From Shimia haliotis (GTDB taxonomy: Bacteria; Pseudomonadota; Alphaproteobacteria; Rhodobacterales; Rhodobacteraceae): a stretch of DNA of 64,000 bases. The notes beneath the pieces are model-generated. The model was not told the DNA's origin. It did no database searches and saw only the letters and a list, made by a program, of their open reading frames with translations. The DNA is taken from positions 62,001-126,000 of the forward strand of contig NZ_FOSZ01000005.1 of NCBI RefSeq assembly GCF_900114415.1, written 5' to 3'. Below, in pieces: positions 56,033 to 64,000 of the stretch (the first letter of the stretch is position 1; each line of letters begins with the position of its first letter). A program made the translations under genes and the position numbers.

Positions 56033-57244
56033 TCAAGTCGGGCTCATACCGCGCAGGCGTTCGGACCGACGGCGCAACATCTCAACCGTTGCCAGAAGCA
56101 GAACCGAGATCACCACAAGGATCGTCGCAACCGCCAGAATGGTCGGGCTGATCTGTTCGCGCAGGCCGGTAAACATCTGCCAAGGCAGTGTTTTCTGGCT
56201 GGCAGAGCCAACAAACAGCACCACCACAACCTCGTCAAACGAGGTTATGAAGGCAAACAAGCCACCCGAGATCACACCTGGCAAAATCAACGGCATCTGC
56301 ACGCGGAAGAAGGTCGTCACAGGGCTCGCGCCCATGTTCGCTGCGGCTCGGGTCAGCGAATGGTCAAAGCCCACTAGCGTCGCGGTCACTGTGATGATCA
56401 CAAACGGAATACCAAGCACTGCGTGCGCAAGGATGACTTTGACATAGCCAACAAAATTCTTTGGCAGACCCAATGTGCCCTCAAGCCAGTTGCCGATGTC
56501 GCTGTAGAAAAAGAACATGCCAGTGGCTGAAATGATCAGCGGCACGATCATCGGAGAGATCAGGATCGCCATGATTGCGCGGCGCCCCGGCACATGGCTT
56601 TGGCTCAGGCCAATGGCCGCCAGCGTGCCAAGACTGACTGAGATCACGGTGGCAATCGGTGCGATGATCAGCGAGTTTTTAAAACTGCGCTGCCATTCGT
56701 TGTTGGTGAAGAAATCCTGATAGTGCTTGAGCGAGTATCCCGCCGGATCAAGCCGCAGCATTTCAGGTGTGAATGTAAAAAAGTCCTGCGCGTTGAACGA
56801 CAACGGCATCACCACAAGGATCGGCGTGATCAAAAAGACAAAGATCGCTCCGCAGATGGTACGGAAAGTGTAGTGCCACAGCACTTGTCCACTGGTCAGA
56901 TAGGGCAACAGCTTGGCGCGATACCGCCCCTCGTAGAGCCAGTAGGTCAGCCAGTGGAAAAACCAGCCTGCCAAGGCCCCGAGGATGATGCCCGGAAGCC
57001 CTGCAAAGAACAAACCCATCATGGCCACGCCAACGATGGAAATCCATTTGGACAGACCTTCGTTTCTGATCACCGACACAAACAGAATGCCCATGACCGC
57101 GACAATTGCGGCCCCCGCAAGGATCCCCGTAAGGCCAGAGCCGTTGGCGGTCCCTACAAACAGCCCCAGAAACGCCCCGAAGGCTGCAGTGGTTGGCAGG
57201 ACAAAGGAAAGCGGCTTACGCGAAATTGGAGTGAGTGATGCCAT
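56033..57244 (-). CDS. ABC transporter permease (PotC type) with extra N-terminal membrane domain
   Basis: Second permease of the importer, 403 residues. About 130-403 is a standard binding-protein-dependent permease with six helices and the ATPase-contact loop RAAANMGASPVTTFFRVQMPLILPG (about 308-332). About 1-125 is an additional hydrophobic region with about four helices that ordinary PotC (about 265 residues) lacks. It ends with RAKLLPYLTSGQ before the first helix of the core. It starts four bases after the PotB-type stop. Confidence 0.88.
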   Translation of the reverse strand: MASLTPISRKPLSFVLPTTAAFGAFLGLFVGTANGSGLTGILAGAAIVAVMGILFVSVIRNEGLSKWISIVGVAMMGLFFAGLPGIILGALAGWFFHWLTYWLYEGRYRAKLLPYLTSGQVLWHYTFRTICGAIFVFLITPILVVMPLSFNAQDFFTFTPEMLRLDPAGYSLKHYQDFFTNNEWQRSFKNSLIIAPIATVISVSLGTLAAIGLSQSHVPGRRAIMAILISPMIVPLIISATGMFFFYSDIGNWLEGTLGLPKNFVGYVKVILAHAVLGIPFVIITVTATLVGFDHSLTRAAANMGASPVTTFFRVQMPLILPGVISGGLFAFITSFDEVVVVLFVGSASQKTLPWQMFTGLREQISPTILAVATILVVISVLLLATVEMLRRRSERLRGMSPT

Positions 57245-57248
57245 GGTC

Positions 57249-58520
57249 TTACCCCAATTTCACGTTGTCGATGCCGACGATTTTGTCATAGCACCAGTAT
57301 AGCAGAAGAACGACGGCGAGCAGGATCGACCCCAAGGCAGCCGCCAGACCCCAGTTCAGCGAGCTGGAGATGTGATAGGCGATCCGGTTCGAGATAAAGA
57401 CACCTTTGGTGCCGCCTACAATTTCCGGCGTGATGTAGTAGCCAATCGCCAGAATGAACACGAGGATCGAGCCCGCGCCAATGCCGGGAACCGACAGCGG
57501 GAAATAGACCCGCCAGAAGGCTGTCCAGTTGGTTGCGCCCATTGACTTTGCAGCCCGCAGATAGGTCGGCTGAATGGTTCGCATGACCGAATACATCGGC
57601 AGAATCATGAACGGCAAAAGGATATGCGTCATCGCAATGATCGTGCCCGTCGCGTTGTTGATCAAGGCCAGACGGCTGTCATCCGCGACCAGCCCTAGCC
57701 AGACCAGCGTTTCATTGATCACGCCTTGCTGCTGCAACATCACCTTCCATGCGGAGGTCCGCACCAGAAGGGAGGTCCAGAAAGGAAGAAGAACGAGGAT
57801 CATCAGCATATTCGCAGACCGGGCTGGCAGGTTCGCCAGCAACCACGCCACCGGATAGGACAGCATAATACAGGAACAAGTGATGATGAGAGACATGATC
57901 AGCGTCCGTTGGAACAGCTTGATCAGAATGCGTTTGTCTTCCGGTTGCGCTTGCGCGCCTTCCGGGGTGCGCTGCATGTCCACAGCATTCAGAAAATAGC
58001 CGTTGGTGATCTTTACCGAGTGGGTCTTGATCACAGACCAGGTCTCGACCTCACCCCACTTCTTGTCGATCTTGATCAGCTTGTCTTTGAACGGGCCATC
58101 TGTCTCTGGATCAAGGCGTTTTATCTTGCGTCCCGATTTGCGGAACAGAGAAGACATGCCGGTTTGTTCGTAGTTCAGGCGCGTGCCGAGCCGCGTGTGT
58201 TTTTTGGCATCAATTGCAACAACCATGTCGGCCACGAAAGCTGCATACAGCGCTTCGTCTGGCAACTCTCCAGTGGTCGCATCCCATTGGTTCAGCTGTT
58301 GCACCGTCAATGGAAGGGTTTGTTCAACAATGTCGTTTTGCACTGACTTGAACAACATCTTGCCGATTGGAAAAATGAAGGAGATCAAAACAAAGATCAG
58401 CAGCGGAGCAATCAGCGCCATCGCGCGCATTTTTTGAACCCGCAAAGATCGCGCAAGGCTGCGTTTCAACGGTGTGCCGTCTGCGGCCAATACCGGACCC
58501 GACTGTGTTGCGTCGCTCAT
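57249..58520 (-). CDS. ABC transporter permease (PotB type) with large periplasmic insertion
   Basis: First permease, about 423 residues from MSDATQSGPVLAAD; an ATG eight codons upstream lacks a ribosome site. Helix 1 lies at about 35-57 (MALIAPLLIFVLISFIFPIG), followed by a 130-residue hydrophilic insertion (about 60-190: YAAFVADMVVAID, LNYEQTGMSSLFRKSGRK) before the core helices. The contact loop is RAAKSMGATNWTAFWRVYFPLSVPG (about 325-350). Ordinary PotB is about 280 residues. The insertion should face the binding protein. Confidence 0.88.
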   Translation of the reverse strand: MSDATQSGPVLAADGTPLKRSLARSLRVQKMRAMALIAPLLIFVLISFIFPIGKMLFKSVQNDIVEQTLPLTVQQLNQWDATTGELPDEALYAAFVADMVVAIDAKKHTRLGTRLNYEQTGMSSLFRKSGRKIKRLDPETDGPFKDKLIKIDKKWGEVETWSVIKTHSVKITNGYFLNAVDMQRTPEGAQAQPEDKRILIKLFQRTLIMSLIITCSCIMLSYPVAWLLANLPARSANMLMILVLLPFWTSLLVRTSAWKVMLQQQGVINETLVWLGLVADDSRLALINNATGTIIAMTHILLPFMILPMYSVMRTIQPTYLRAAKSMGATNWTAFWRVYFPLSVPGIGAGSILVFILAIGYYITPEIVGGTKGVFISNRIAYHISSSLNWGLAAALGSILLAVVLLLYWCYDKIVGIDNVKLG

Positions 58521-58574
58521 AATTCTGATCCCGTTGGTAAACATCGCGGCGGTTTGTCCGCCGTCGGTTTGATT

Positions 58575-58599
58575 TGAGGGGGCGTAGCCCGCCCCCTCA
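58575..58599 (-). other. Hairpin between the binding-protein and permease genes
   Basis: TGAGGGGGCG and CGCCCCCTCA form a 10-pair stem with a five-base loop, 14 bases after the binding-protein stop. No T run follows. The arrangement matches the urtA-urtB hairpin and probably sets a high binding-protein to permease ratio. Confidence 0.6.
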
Positions 58600-58612
58600 G
58601 GAAGTCATGCGA

Positions 58613-59701
58613 TTATTTCGCCAACCACGCCTGGAATTTGGCGTCGATGTCGTCGCGGTAGTCAGCCCAGAACTCGTAGTTGTAGAGGAACGTGTTCTTT
58701 GCGTTTTCCGGATCGGTCGGCATGTGAGGCGCCATTTCGATGCCCATGTCCGCGTGCTTACCTACGAGAGGCGCCGAAGACTTACGTGCCGGACCATAGG
58801 AGATGTACTTCGCCTGATCCGCCAGACGCTGGGTGTCGGTCGCGAACATGATGTAGTCCAACGCGCGCTTCTTGCGCTCGTCTGACAGGCCCGCCGGAAT
58901 GATCCAACCGTCAAGGTCAAACACCTGCGCGTCCCAAAGCATCGCAACCGGCTGTTTCTGCTCCTCGATCACCGAGAACAGGCGGCCGTTGTAGGTCGAG
59001 CCCATGATGACTTCGCCGTCAGCCAGCAGCTGCGGAGTGTCCGCACCAGCAGACCACCAGATCACGTCGTCTTTGATGGTGTCGAGTTTCGCCAGAGCTT
59101 TGTCCTGACCTTCTGGGGTCGCCAGAACGTCATAAACGTCGTCTTTTGCAACACCGTCACAGAGCAGAGCCCATTCCATGTTGTTGATCGGACGCTTTTC
59201 AAGCGAACGCTTACCCGGATATGCGTCGGTGTCGAACACAGCGCAGATGTCGGTCGGCGCGGTGTCACCAACGAGGTCGGTGCGATAGCCGAAAGTGGTC
59301 GAGTAAACGATCTGAGGGATAAAGCACTCGGAGACCAGCAGGTCACCAAAGTCATCCGCTGCGGAGGTGCCATCAGGCGCCGCTGCAAGCATGGTGTCCG
59401 GATCGATTTCCATCGCCAAACCTTCGTCACACAGACGGATCGCGTCCGCTGCAACAACGTCAACAACGTCCCATGTCACGTTGCCCGCTTCGTCCATCGC
59501 GCGCAGCTTGGCTACGGCTTCGGCAGAGCTGTCGTCGTTGATGATGGTGACGCCGGTCTTTTCAGAGTAGGGCTCGTGATAGGCACGAAGTTGCGACTTG
59601 GAATAGGCGCCGCCCCAGGACACGATGGTCATTTCTTCTGCGATAGCGGCAGGTGCCACCAGCGCGGTTGTGACGGCAAGCGCTGTCAGTTTGGTTTTCA
59701 T
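58613..59701 (-). CDS. ABC transporter substrate-binding protein (PotD/polyamine-type family)
   Basis: Periplasmic binding protein, 362 residues from MKTKLTALAVTTALV; the ATG has AAGGAG eight bases upstream. Signal peptide about 1-21 (cleavage after AIA). The mature protein begins EEMTIVSWGGAYSKSQ, the opening of the spermidine/putrescine and opine-type cluster. The hinge region has WDVVDVVAADAIRLCDEG, and the ligand side has WWSAGADTPQLLADGEV and GSTYNGRLFSV. Three Cys are present (in LCDEG, SECFIPQ and ICAVF). The ligand cannot be read from sequence; gene context suggests a guanidino or amino-acid derivative such as creatine. Confidence 0.9.
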   Translation of the reverse strand: MKTKLTALAVTTALVAPAAIAEEMTIVSWGGAYSKSQLRAYHEPYSEKTGVTIINDDSSAEAVAKLRAMDEAGNVTWDVVDVVAADAIRLCDEGLAMEIDPDTMLAAAPDGTSAADDFGDLLVSECFIPQIVYSTTFGYRTDLVGDTAPTDICAVFDTDAYPGKRSLEKRPINNMEWALLCDGVAKDDVYDVLATPEGQDKALAKLDTIKDDVIWWSAGADTPQLLADGEVIMGSTYNGRLFSVIEEQKQPVAMLWDAQVFDLDGWIIPAGLSDERKKRALDYIMFATDTQRLADQAKYISYGPARKSSAPLVGKHADMGIEMAPHMPTDPENAKNTFLYNYEFWADYRDDIDAKFQAWLAK

Positions 59702-59776
59702 TTCAAACACTCCTTGTTGAACTTTGTTTTATGACTATTCCCGAATCTGACGTCCGGGTTTGGAACTTCTGAAAAA

Positions 59777-60877
59777 TTATGCGTCGAGCGCGCGACAATC
59801 CTGCGGCAACCAGCCGATTTCGATGTCTTGTCCTGGCGCAAGCTTGATGGCATCAGGTGCGTTCCGGGTTTTGACGATAAACTCGTCATTGCCAGCCACC
59901 GACAGCCGGAACCGGAAGATGTCGCCCATATAGATGAATTCAAGCACCTTCGCCTTCAGCGTATGCGCATCAGCGTGCAAACGGTCTTTGTTGAATTCGA
60001 CACGTTCCGGACGGATCGACACTTTGGTCCGATCACCAACGTTGTGCACGTTCACGGGAACCGCGTCGATTTCTTCACCGTCGTCCAGTGTAATCACACA
60101 GGTGTCACCGCTGATCGACGTCACAACGCCCTCAAGAGTGTTATTTTCACCGATGAATTGCGCCACAAAGCTGTTTTCCGGCGCTTCATAAAGCTGGTCC
60201 GGCGGTGCAAGCTGCTGAATGCGGCCATCATCAAAAACCGCCACACGGTCCGACATGGTCAGCGCTTCGGTCTGGTCATGAGTCACGTAAACCGTCGTGA
60301 TACCGAGTTCATGCGCCAAACGGGTGATTTCGAACTGCATATGCTCACGCAGCTGCTTGTCCAGCGCGCCAAGCGGTTCGTCCATCAGAACCAGCTCCGG
60401 CTCAAACACCAGCGCACGGGCCAGCGCGATCCGCTGTTGCTGACCACCGGACAATTGCGCCGGACGACGACCACCAAAGGCCCCCATCTGCACCATATCC
60501 AACGCGCGTTTGACCTTAGCCTCGCGCTCCGATTTGCCGAGCTTGCGGACCTCCAGCGGGAACGACAGGTTCTCTGCCACGGTCATATGCGGGAACAGCG
60601 CATAGTTCTGGAACACCATGCCAATGCCGCGTTTGTGCGGCGGAATATTATTGATCGACGTACCGCCCAACAGGATCTCTCCGTGGGTTGCGGTTTCAAA
60701 GCCGGCCAACATCATCAGGCATGTTGTTTTGCCCGAGCCTGACGGCCCCAGCATTGTTAGGAATTCCCCTCTCGGCATCGAAAGGTTCAAGTCTTTTACG
60801 ACGAGATTTTCTCCATCGTAAGATTTTTGCACGCGTTTAAATTCGACAAACGCGTCGTGGTTCCCCGTATCAGCCAC
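59777..60877 (-). CDS. ABC transporter ATP-binding protein (PotA type)
   Basis: Importer ATPase, 366 residues from a GTG at 60877 that follows GACAGGGAGATACC. A TTG further upstream would add 22 residues without family match. Walker A is GPSGSGKT (44-51), the Q-loop is MVFQNYALFPH, the signature is LSGGQQQRIALARAL, Walker B is LVLMDEPLGALD, and the switch is VTHDQTEA. About 240-366 is the TOBE regulatory domain (VSIRPERVEF). First gene of the ABC-creatinase part; 133 bases separate it from the racemase-family gene. Confidence 0.93.
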   Translation of the reverse strand: MADTGNHDAFVEFKRVQKSYDGENLVVKDLNLSMPRGEFLTMLGPSGSGKTTCLMMLAGFETATHGEILLGGTSINNIPPHKRGIGMVFQNYALFPHMTVAENLSFPLEVRKLGKSEREAKVKRALDMVQMGAFGGRRPAQLSGGQQQRIALARALVFEPELVLMDEPLGALDKQLREHMQFEITRLAHELGITTVYVTHDQTEALTMSDRVAVFDDGRIQQLAPPDQLYEAPENSFVAQFIGENNTLEGVVTSISGDTCVITLDDGEEIDAVPVNVHNVGDRTKVSIRPERVEFNKDRLHADAHTLKAKVLEFIYMGDIFRFRLSVAGNDEFIVKTRNAPDAIKLAPGQDIEIGWLPQDCRALDA

Positions 60878-61010
60878 GGTATCTCCCTGTCTTCCTTGTC
60901 GCGGCAGGTTGATCCCGCCGTCCCAGTTGACACCCCAATACAACGCGCCAGAATCGACTTTAGCAAGTGCGAAAACGACCCTTCAGTAACATCACCGCCC
61001 TGTTAGCGCC

Positions 61011-61718
61011 CTAAATTTCGGCTTCCATTAACGCTTTCATGTGCCACGCAAGGCTTTGATTACTGGACAAAACCGGCTTTTTGATTAAATCCCGAACCGT
61101 CTCGATTGCCTGAAAACTACGCAGGTTTGTGCAGCTAATGAACACCCCGTCAACGCCGCTGTCGGCCCCAAGCCGCACAGCAGCCTCAACAACAGATTCG
61201 TTTGTGATGCGCGCGACCTTGGATTCTTCGGCGATTCCGAAGCTTCCAAAAACCGGCATTTCGACCCCACCTTGGGCAAACGCGGCACGCAACGGAGTGT
61301 TGACCTCTTCGATATAAGGCGACAGCAACGCGAGCCGCGAAATCCCAAGATGAGCCGCACAGGCGATTGCCGCCCGAAGCGGATTGGTCACAGCTGAGGT
61401 GTCGCATCCGGCCCGCACAAGGTCCTCAACCTTTTGCGACCCAATCACCGAACTCGCCGAGGTGCAGGCGTAGCCCACAACACCGAGCCGTCGCGCGTTT
61501 GGCAACAACCCCGCAGCCACTTTCAAATCCGCTGCCATCGCTGACAGGCTCTCGGTTGTGACTTCTTTCCCACTCGGAATGCGCGAGACATAAAGCGGCG
61601 AAGGATGATCGGCAAAAGCCTGTTTGAATTCAGGCTCAATGGTTTCATCCACCTGAAGAACAATGAGCCCCATCGGTGAAACCGTCGGCTCATCCAATGT
61701 GTAGGTCAGATCACTCAT
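61011..61718 (-). CDS. Asp/Glu racemase superfamily protein (maleate isomerase/EutA-like)
   Basis: 235 residues. The two catalytic-type cysteines of the superfamily are present: Cys85 in VGYACTSASSVIG and Cys196 in VFISCTNLRS, the pattern of maleate cis-trans isomerase, arylmalonate decarboxylase and the ectoine-associated EutA. MGLIVLQVDETIEPEF near the N-terminus is also typical. It could racemise, isomerise or decarboxylate the shared substrate. Overlaps the M24 gene by four bases. Confidence 0.8.
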   Translation of the reverse strand: MSDLTYTLDEPTVSPMGLIVLQVDETIEPEFKQAFADHPSPLYVSRIPSGKEVTTESLSAMAADLKVAAGLLPNARRLGVVGYACTSASSVIGSQKVEDLVRAGCDTSAVTNPLRAAIACAAHLGISRLALLSPYIEEVNTPLRAAFAQGGVEMPVFGSFGIAEESKVARITNESVVEAAVRLGADSGVDGVFISCTNLRSFQAIETVRDLIKKPVLSSNQSLAWHMKALMEAEI

Positions 61719-62866
61719 ATCACCGGCAACTCCCGTCCGGCCCGCGGGCTCAGGTATCGCGCGCCGGAGTGCGTGATCGCGATGTTTTCCTCATGCACCA
61801 GAATTTTGTCACCAACAGCGATCCCCGGTTCAAGCGTCAACACCATGCCTGCCTCAAGCACTGTATGATCCATTGCAATCAACGAAGGCCATTCTGTCAA
61901 AGACATTCCCAGACCATGGCCCAACCGTCCGGCGTCCGTGCCCCCCTGCCCGCCGGACACGACATCGTTCATCGCGTGGAACAGTTCGGCCGCCGTCACT
62001 CCGGGTTTTGCCAACTCAAACGCCGCATCAGATGCCTCAATCAGTGCCGCATGTGCGCCTGCCACCTCGGGGGTTGCCGAGCCGACTGACCAGTTCCGGT
62101 CATAGTCCGAGAAATACCCGTCCCAAACCACGCCCGTGTCCAACATCAACACGTCGCCCGCCGTCAAAGGGGTGTCGATCGCCGGCGAAATCACATCGCC
62201 ATACCCGCCCTGCTCTGCGCCTCCTGCCAAATAGGACACCCAATCCGCGCCCTCTTCCAGACAGAGCATCTGAAACCGGCGGTAAACCTCTTCCAGAGGC
62301 ACGCCAGCGCGGGCAATTTCTGGCACGCGCGCAAAAGCACGCCCCGCAATGGCGCAGGCGGTTTCGATCTTTGCGATCTCGGCATCGGACTTCACCATGC
62401 GCAGGGCCCGCATAATTCCCGCGTCGCCCGCAATTTTACGACCGCCAATGTCATCGCGCACCCGTTGAAGATCGGCCAAAGGCATCCGCAGATGGGTCTC
62501 ATGCCCATCAGGCAGCCCGATGTGCTCACCCTCCGGCACCACCTCGCGCAGCGTTTGCGCCAACAAAGTAACGCCATCGTCACGCAAATCCGGCGCCGTC
62601 CAAGTGCGGATATCCTCCACCCAAGTCTGCCCCATCAAGGCCGCGCCAATCGACGGGATCACCGCGATCGGCTTGCCACTCGCCGGTACAATCACAAACC
62701 AGGGGCGCGTCGGGCTTTCCCAAAACCGCGTCAGATACCCAGTGAAATAACGAACCTCCGGCTCACTGGTCAAAACCAACGCCGCAAGATCCACCTCGGC
62801 CATTTTCGCCTGCGCCTTGGCGCACCGCGCCGCGAATTCGGCCTCTGGAAACCCGCGCCCGCTCAA
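61715..62866 (-). CDS. M24 (Xaa-Pro peptidase/DoeA-like) metallohydrolase
   Basis: 383 residues with a creatinase-type N-domain (about 1-155) and a pita-bread C-domain. Unlike the creatinase downstream, the five metal ligands are present: Asp243 (LMLDTG), Asp254 (YFSDYDR), His317 (GHGLGM), Glu346 (LEPGI) and Glu360 (VHEENIAI). It is therefore a true metal enzyme, hydrolysing a C-N bond in a dipeptide-like or cyclic amidine substrate; ectoine hydrolase DoeA is one relative of this type. Coupled by ATGA overlaps on both sides. Confidence 0.85.
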   Translation of the reverse strand: MSGRGFPEAEFAARCAKAQAKMAEVDLAALVLTSEPEVRYFTGYLTRFWESPTRPWFVIVPASGKPIAVIPSIGAALMGQTWVEDIRTWTAPDLRDDGVTLLAQTLREVVPEGEHIGLPDGHETHLRMPLADLQRVRDDIGGRKIAGDAGIMRALRMVKSDAEIAKIETACAIAGRAFARVPEIARAGVPLEEVYRRFQMLCLEEGADWVSYLAGGAEQGGYGDVISPAIDTPLTAGDVLMLDTGVVWDGYFSDYDRNWSVGSATPEVAGAHAALIEASDAAFELAKPGVTAAELFHAMNDVVSGGQGGTDAGRLGHGLGMSLTEWPSLIAMDHTVLEAGMVLTLEPGIAVGDKILVHEENIAITHSGARYLSPRAGRELPVI

Positions 62867-63909
62867 TCTGGCACCTCAGACAGAAAACACAGAACCCGCG
62901 CCGTTTCATCCAAGCCAAGAGCGCTGCGGGCCGCATCATCCAGCACAGCGGCCAGTCCCGCGCCGCCTGACGCTGTGGTTTCCAGTCCCAAGGCCGCCAT
63001 CGCACCCAGACAGGCGTTCACCGCGTCGTCAGACAATGTCAGAAACACATCCGCATCCCGCGCCAGACCGTTCAATGCAATGAGTGACGGCTCCTTGCAA
63101 TCCAGCCGGCCCATGATGCTGTCAGGCCCATCTGCAGCAACAGCTTTGCCCGCTTCGATGCTTGCCTGCAACGCCGGCGCGGCGGTTGGCTCAACCACCA
63201 CGATTTGAGGTCCGTCCCCCCAGACTTCGCGTACATAGGCGGCGACGGCTCCCGCCAAACCACCAACTCCTGCCTGCAACATCACATGTGTAGGCTCAGC
63301 GGGGCACTGCCGCGCGGCTTCGGCCGCCATCTGCAAATACCCTTCCATCAGGATATGCGGCAACTCGGCATAGCCGTCCCACGAACTGTCCGAAAGCAAA
63401 GTCCAGCCATGTGCCTCTGCGGCCTTGGCGGCCCCCGCCATAGAGGCAGCATAGTCTGCCCCTTCTCGAACCACAGTCGCCCCGCGTACTGCCAAACGCT
63501 CGGCAAAACTCTCTGGCACTGTCTCCGCGATATACACCACCGACTGCGCGCCAAAAACGCGCGCGCCTGCGGCCACGCTCATTCCGTGATTGCCCGCACT
63601 TGCGGTGACAAAAGTCCGCCCCACAAGGCTTTCGGCCCCTGGTGCGCCACCGCTGGCATCCCATGCCTGGCGCGCGATCACATAAGCAGCGCCCAGCGCT
63701 TTAAAAGACCCAAGGCCCATGCGTTTGCGTTCATCCTTGACCCACAACGCCGCGACTGGCGCCGCGTCTGACACATCGACCAACGGCGTTTCCTTGGCCA
63801 CCGGACACAGGTCCAAAAGACCGGCAACCCGTTCTGCATCCACAGAGGGATACTCAAATCCCACGCATATTTTGTCTTTGCCCCGATACGGGTTAACCAC
63901 CAGTTTCAT
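62863..63909 (-). CDS. PLP-dependent ammonia-lyase resembling diaminopropionate ammonia-lyase
   Basis: 348 residues, fold-type II PLP enzyme. The Schiff-base Lys is Lys70 in KDERKRMGLGSFKALG, whose wording is closer to DpaL than to threonine dehydratase. The phosphate loop is SAGNHG (104-109). Downstream blocks WDGYAELPHILMEGYLQMA and THVMLQAGVGGLAG also match the DpaL family. DpaL turns 2,3-diaminopropionate into pyruvate and ammonia. First gene of the leftward cluster; the true substrate may differ. Confidence 0.85.
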   Translation of the reverse strand: MKLVVNPYRGKDKICVGFEYPSVDAERVAGLLDLCPVAKETPLVDVSDAAPVAALWVKDERKRMGLGSFKALGAAYVIARQAWDASGGAPGAESLVGRTFVTASAGNHGMSVAAGARVFGAQSVVYIAETVPESFAERLAVRGATVVREGADYAASMAGAAKAAEAHGWTLLSDSSWDGYAELPHILMEGYLQMAAEAARQCPAEPTHVMLQAGVGGLAGAVAAYVREVWGDGPQIVVVEPTAAPALQASIEAGKAVAADGPDSIMGRLDCKEPSLIALNGLARDADVFLTLSDDAVNACLGAMAALGLETTASGGAGLAAVLDDAARSALGLDETARVLCFLSEVPD

Positions 63910-64000
63910 GTCGCGCCACCGCTCCCCATTTCCCTTATCCGCCGCACCTTAGACATGCCCCTGCACATGCCCAACAGAATTCGTGAGTAGAGAAAAACAA
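63910..64000. other. Upstream region of the leftward catabolic cluster, window edge
   Basis: 91 bases before the PLP-lyase start. It presumably contains the cluster's promoter, but no boxes or dyads are convincing and the sequence ends here. Confidence 0.3.

Noticed and set aside
61011-63909. Ectoine utilisation (eutABCDE/doeAB) cluster
   Set aside because: EutA- and DoeA-like proteins are present, but the PLP enzyme is DpaL-like rather than the EutB type, no EutC or DoeB is seen, and the importer is not a TRAP-type UehABC.

Overview
The window looks like chromosomal DNA of a marine alphaproteobacterium of the Rhodobacterales (Roseobacter group). This is inferred from gene content and order: a fused MnhA/B subunit in an Mrp antiporter operon, an mreBCD-mrdAB operon, a monomeric NADP isocitrate dehydrogenase, an RTX protein with a Hint domain, a urtABCDE urea importer and several polyamine-type ABC genes. 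No insertion sequence, prophage, CRISPR array or rRNA operon was seen. One tRNA gene (Arg, anticodon TCT) is present.

Layout. 1-2.3 kb: an RND efflux pair (permease cut by the window edge, plus its adaptor), minus strand. 2.4-8.3 kb: mnhA(B)CDEFG, a multisubunit Na+/H+ antiporter, minus strand, with genes overlapping by 4 bases or nearly touching. 8.5-10.1 kb: rlmJ and a small outer-membrane channel. 10.3-15.9 kb: mreB-mreC-mreD-mrdA-mrdB, the elongation machinery for cell-wall synthesis. 16-18.9 kb: a VOC protein, ghrA, an SseB-family protein and a uracil-DNA-glycosylase-family protein. 18.9-20.3 kb: an ArsR-type repressor and the permease it probably controls, followed by a strong terminator. 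20.5-25.3 kb: KpsT- and KpsE-like export proteins, kdsA and a phosphohexomutase, for a Kdo-linked surface polysaccharide. 25.3-28.8 kb: a beta-hydroxyacid dehydrogenase and isocitrate dehydrogenase.

28.9-38.7 kb: glpD and glpR, separated by one 7-kb gene for a 2318-residue autotransporter-like protein. Its passenger is about fourteen repeats, each with a cysteine pair. GlpR-like operator half-sites lie between glpD and the giant gene. 38.7-42.6 kb: an RTX-Hint secreted protein and glycerate 2-kinase. 42.9-43.7 kb: tRNA-Arg and an alpha/beta hydrolase. 43.9-50.5 kb: a small secreted protein, then urtABCDE behind a structured leader. 50.5-54.5 kb: kefF- and kefC-like genes and a MATE exporter, minus strand.

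54.6-63.9 kb is the most intriguing part. All genes lie on the minus strand: a PLP enzyme resembling diaminopropionate ammonia-lyase, a metal-type M24 hydrolase, an Asp/Glu-racemase-family protein, a complete polyamine-type ABC importer whose two permeases carry extra domains, and a creatinase. Creatinase releases urea and sarcosine from creatine, so with the urt importer the right half of the window holds two ways to obtain nitrogen from urea and guanidino compounds. The substrate of the DpaL-M24-racemase trio cannot be read from the sequence. This is the best candidate here for an undescribed catabolic system.
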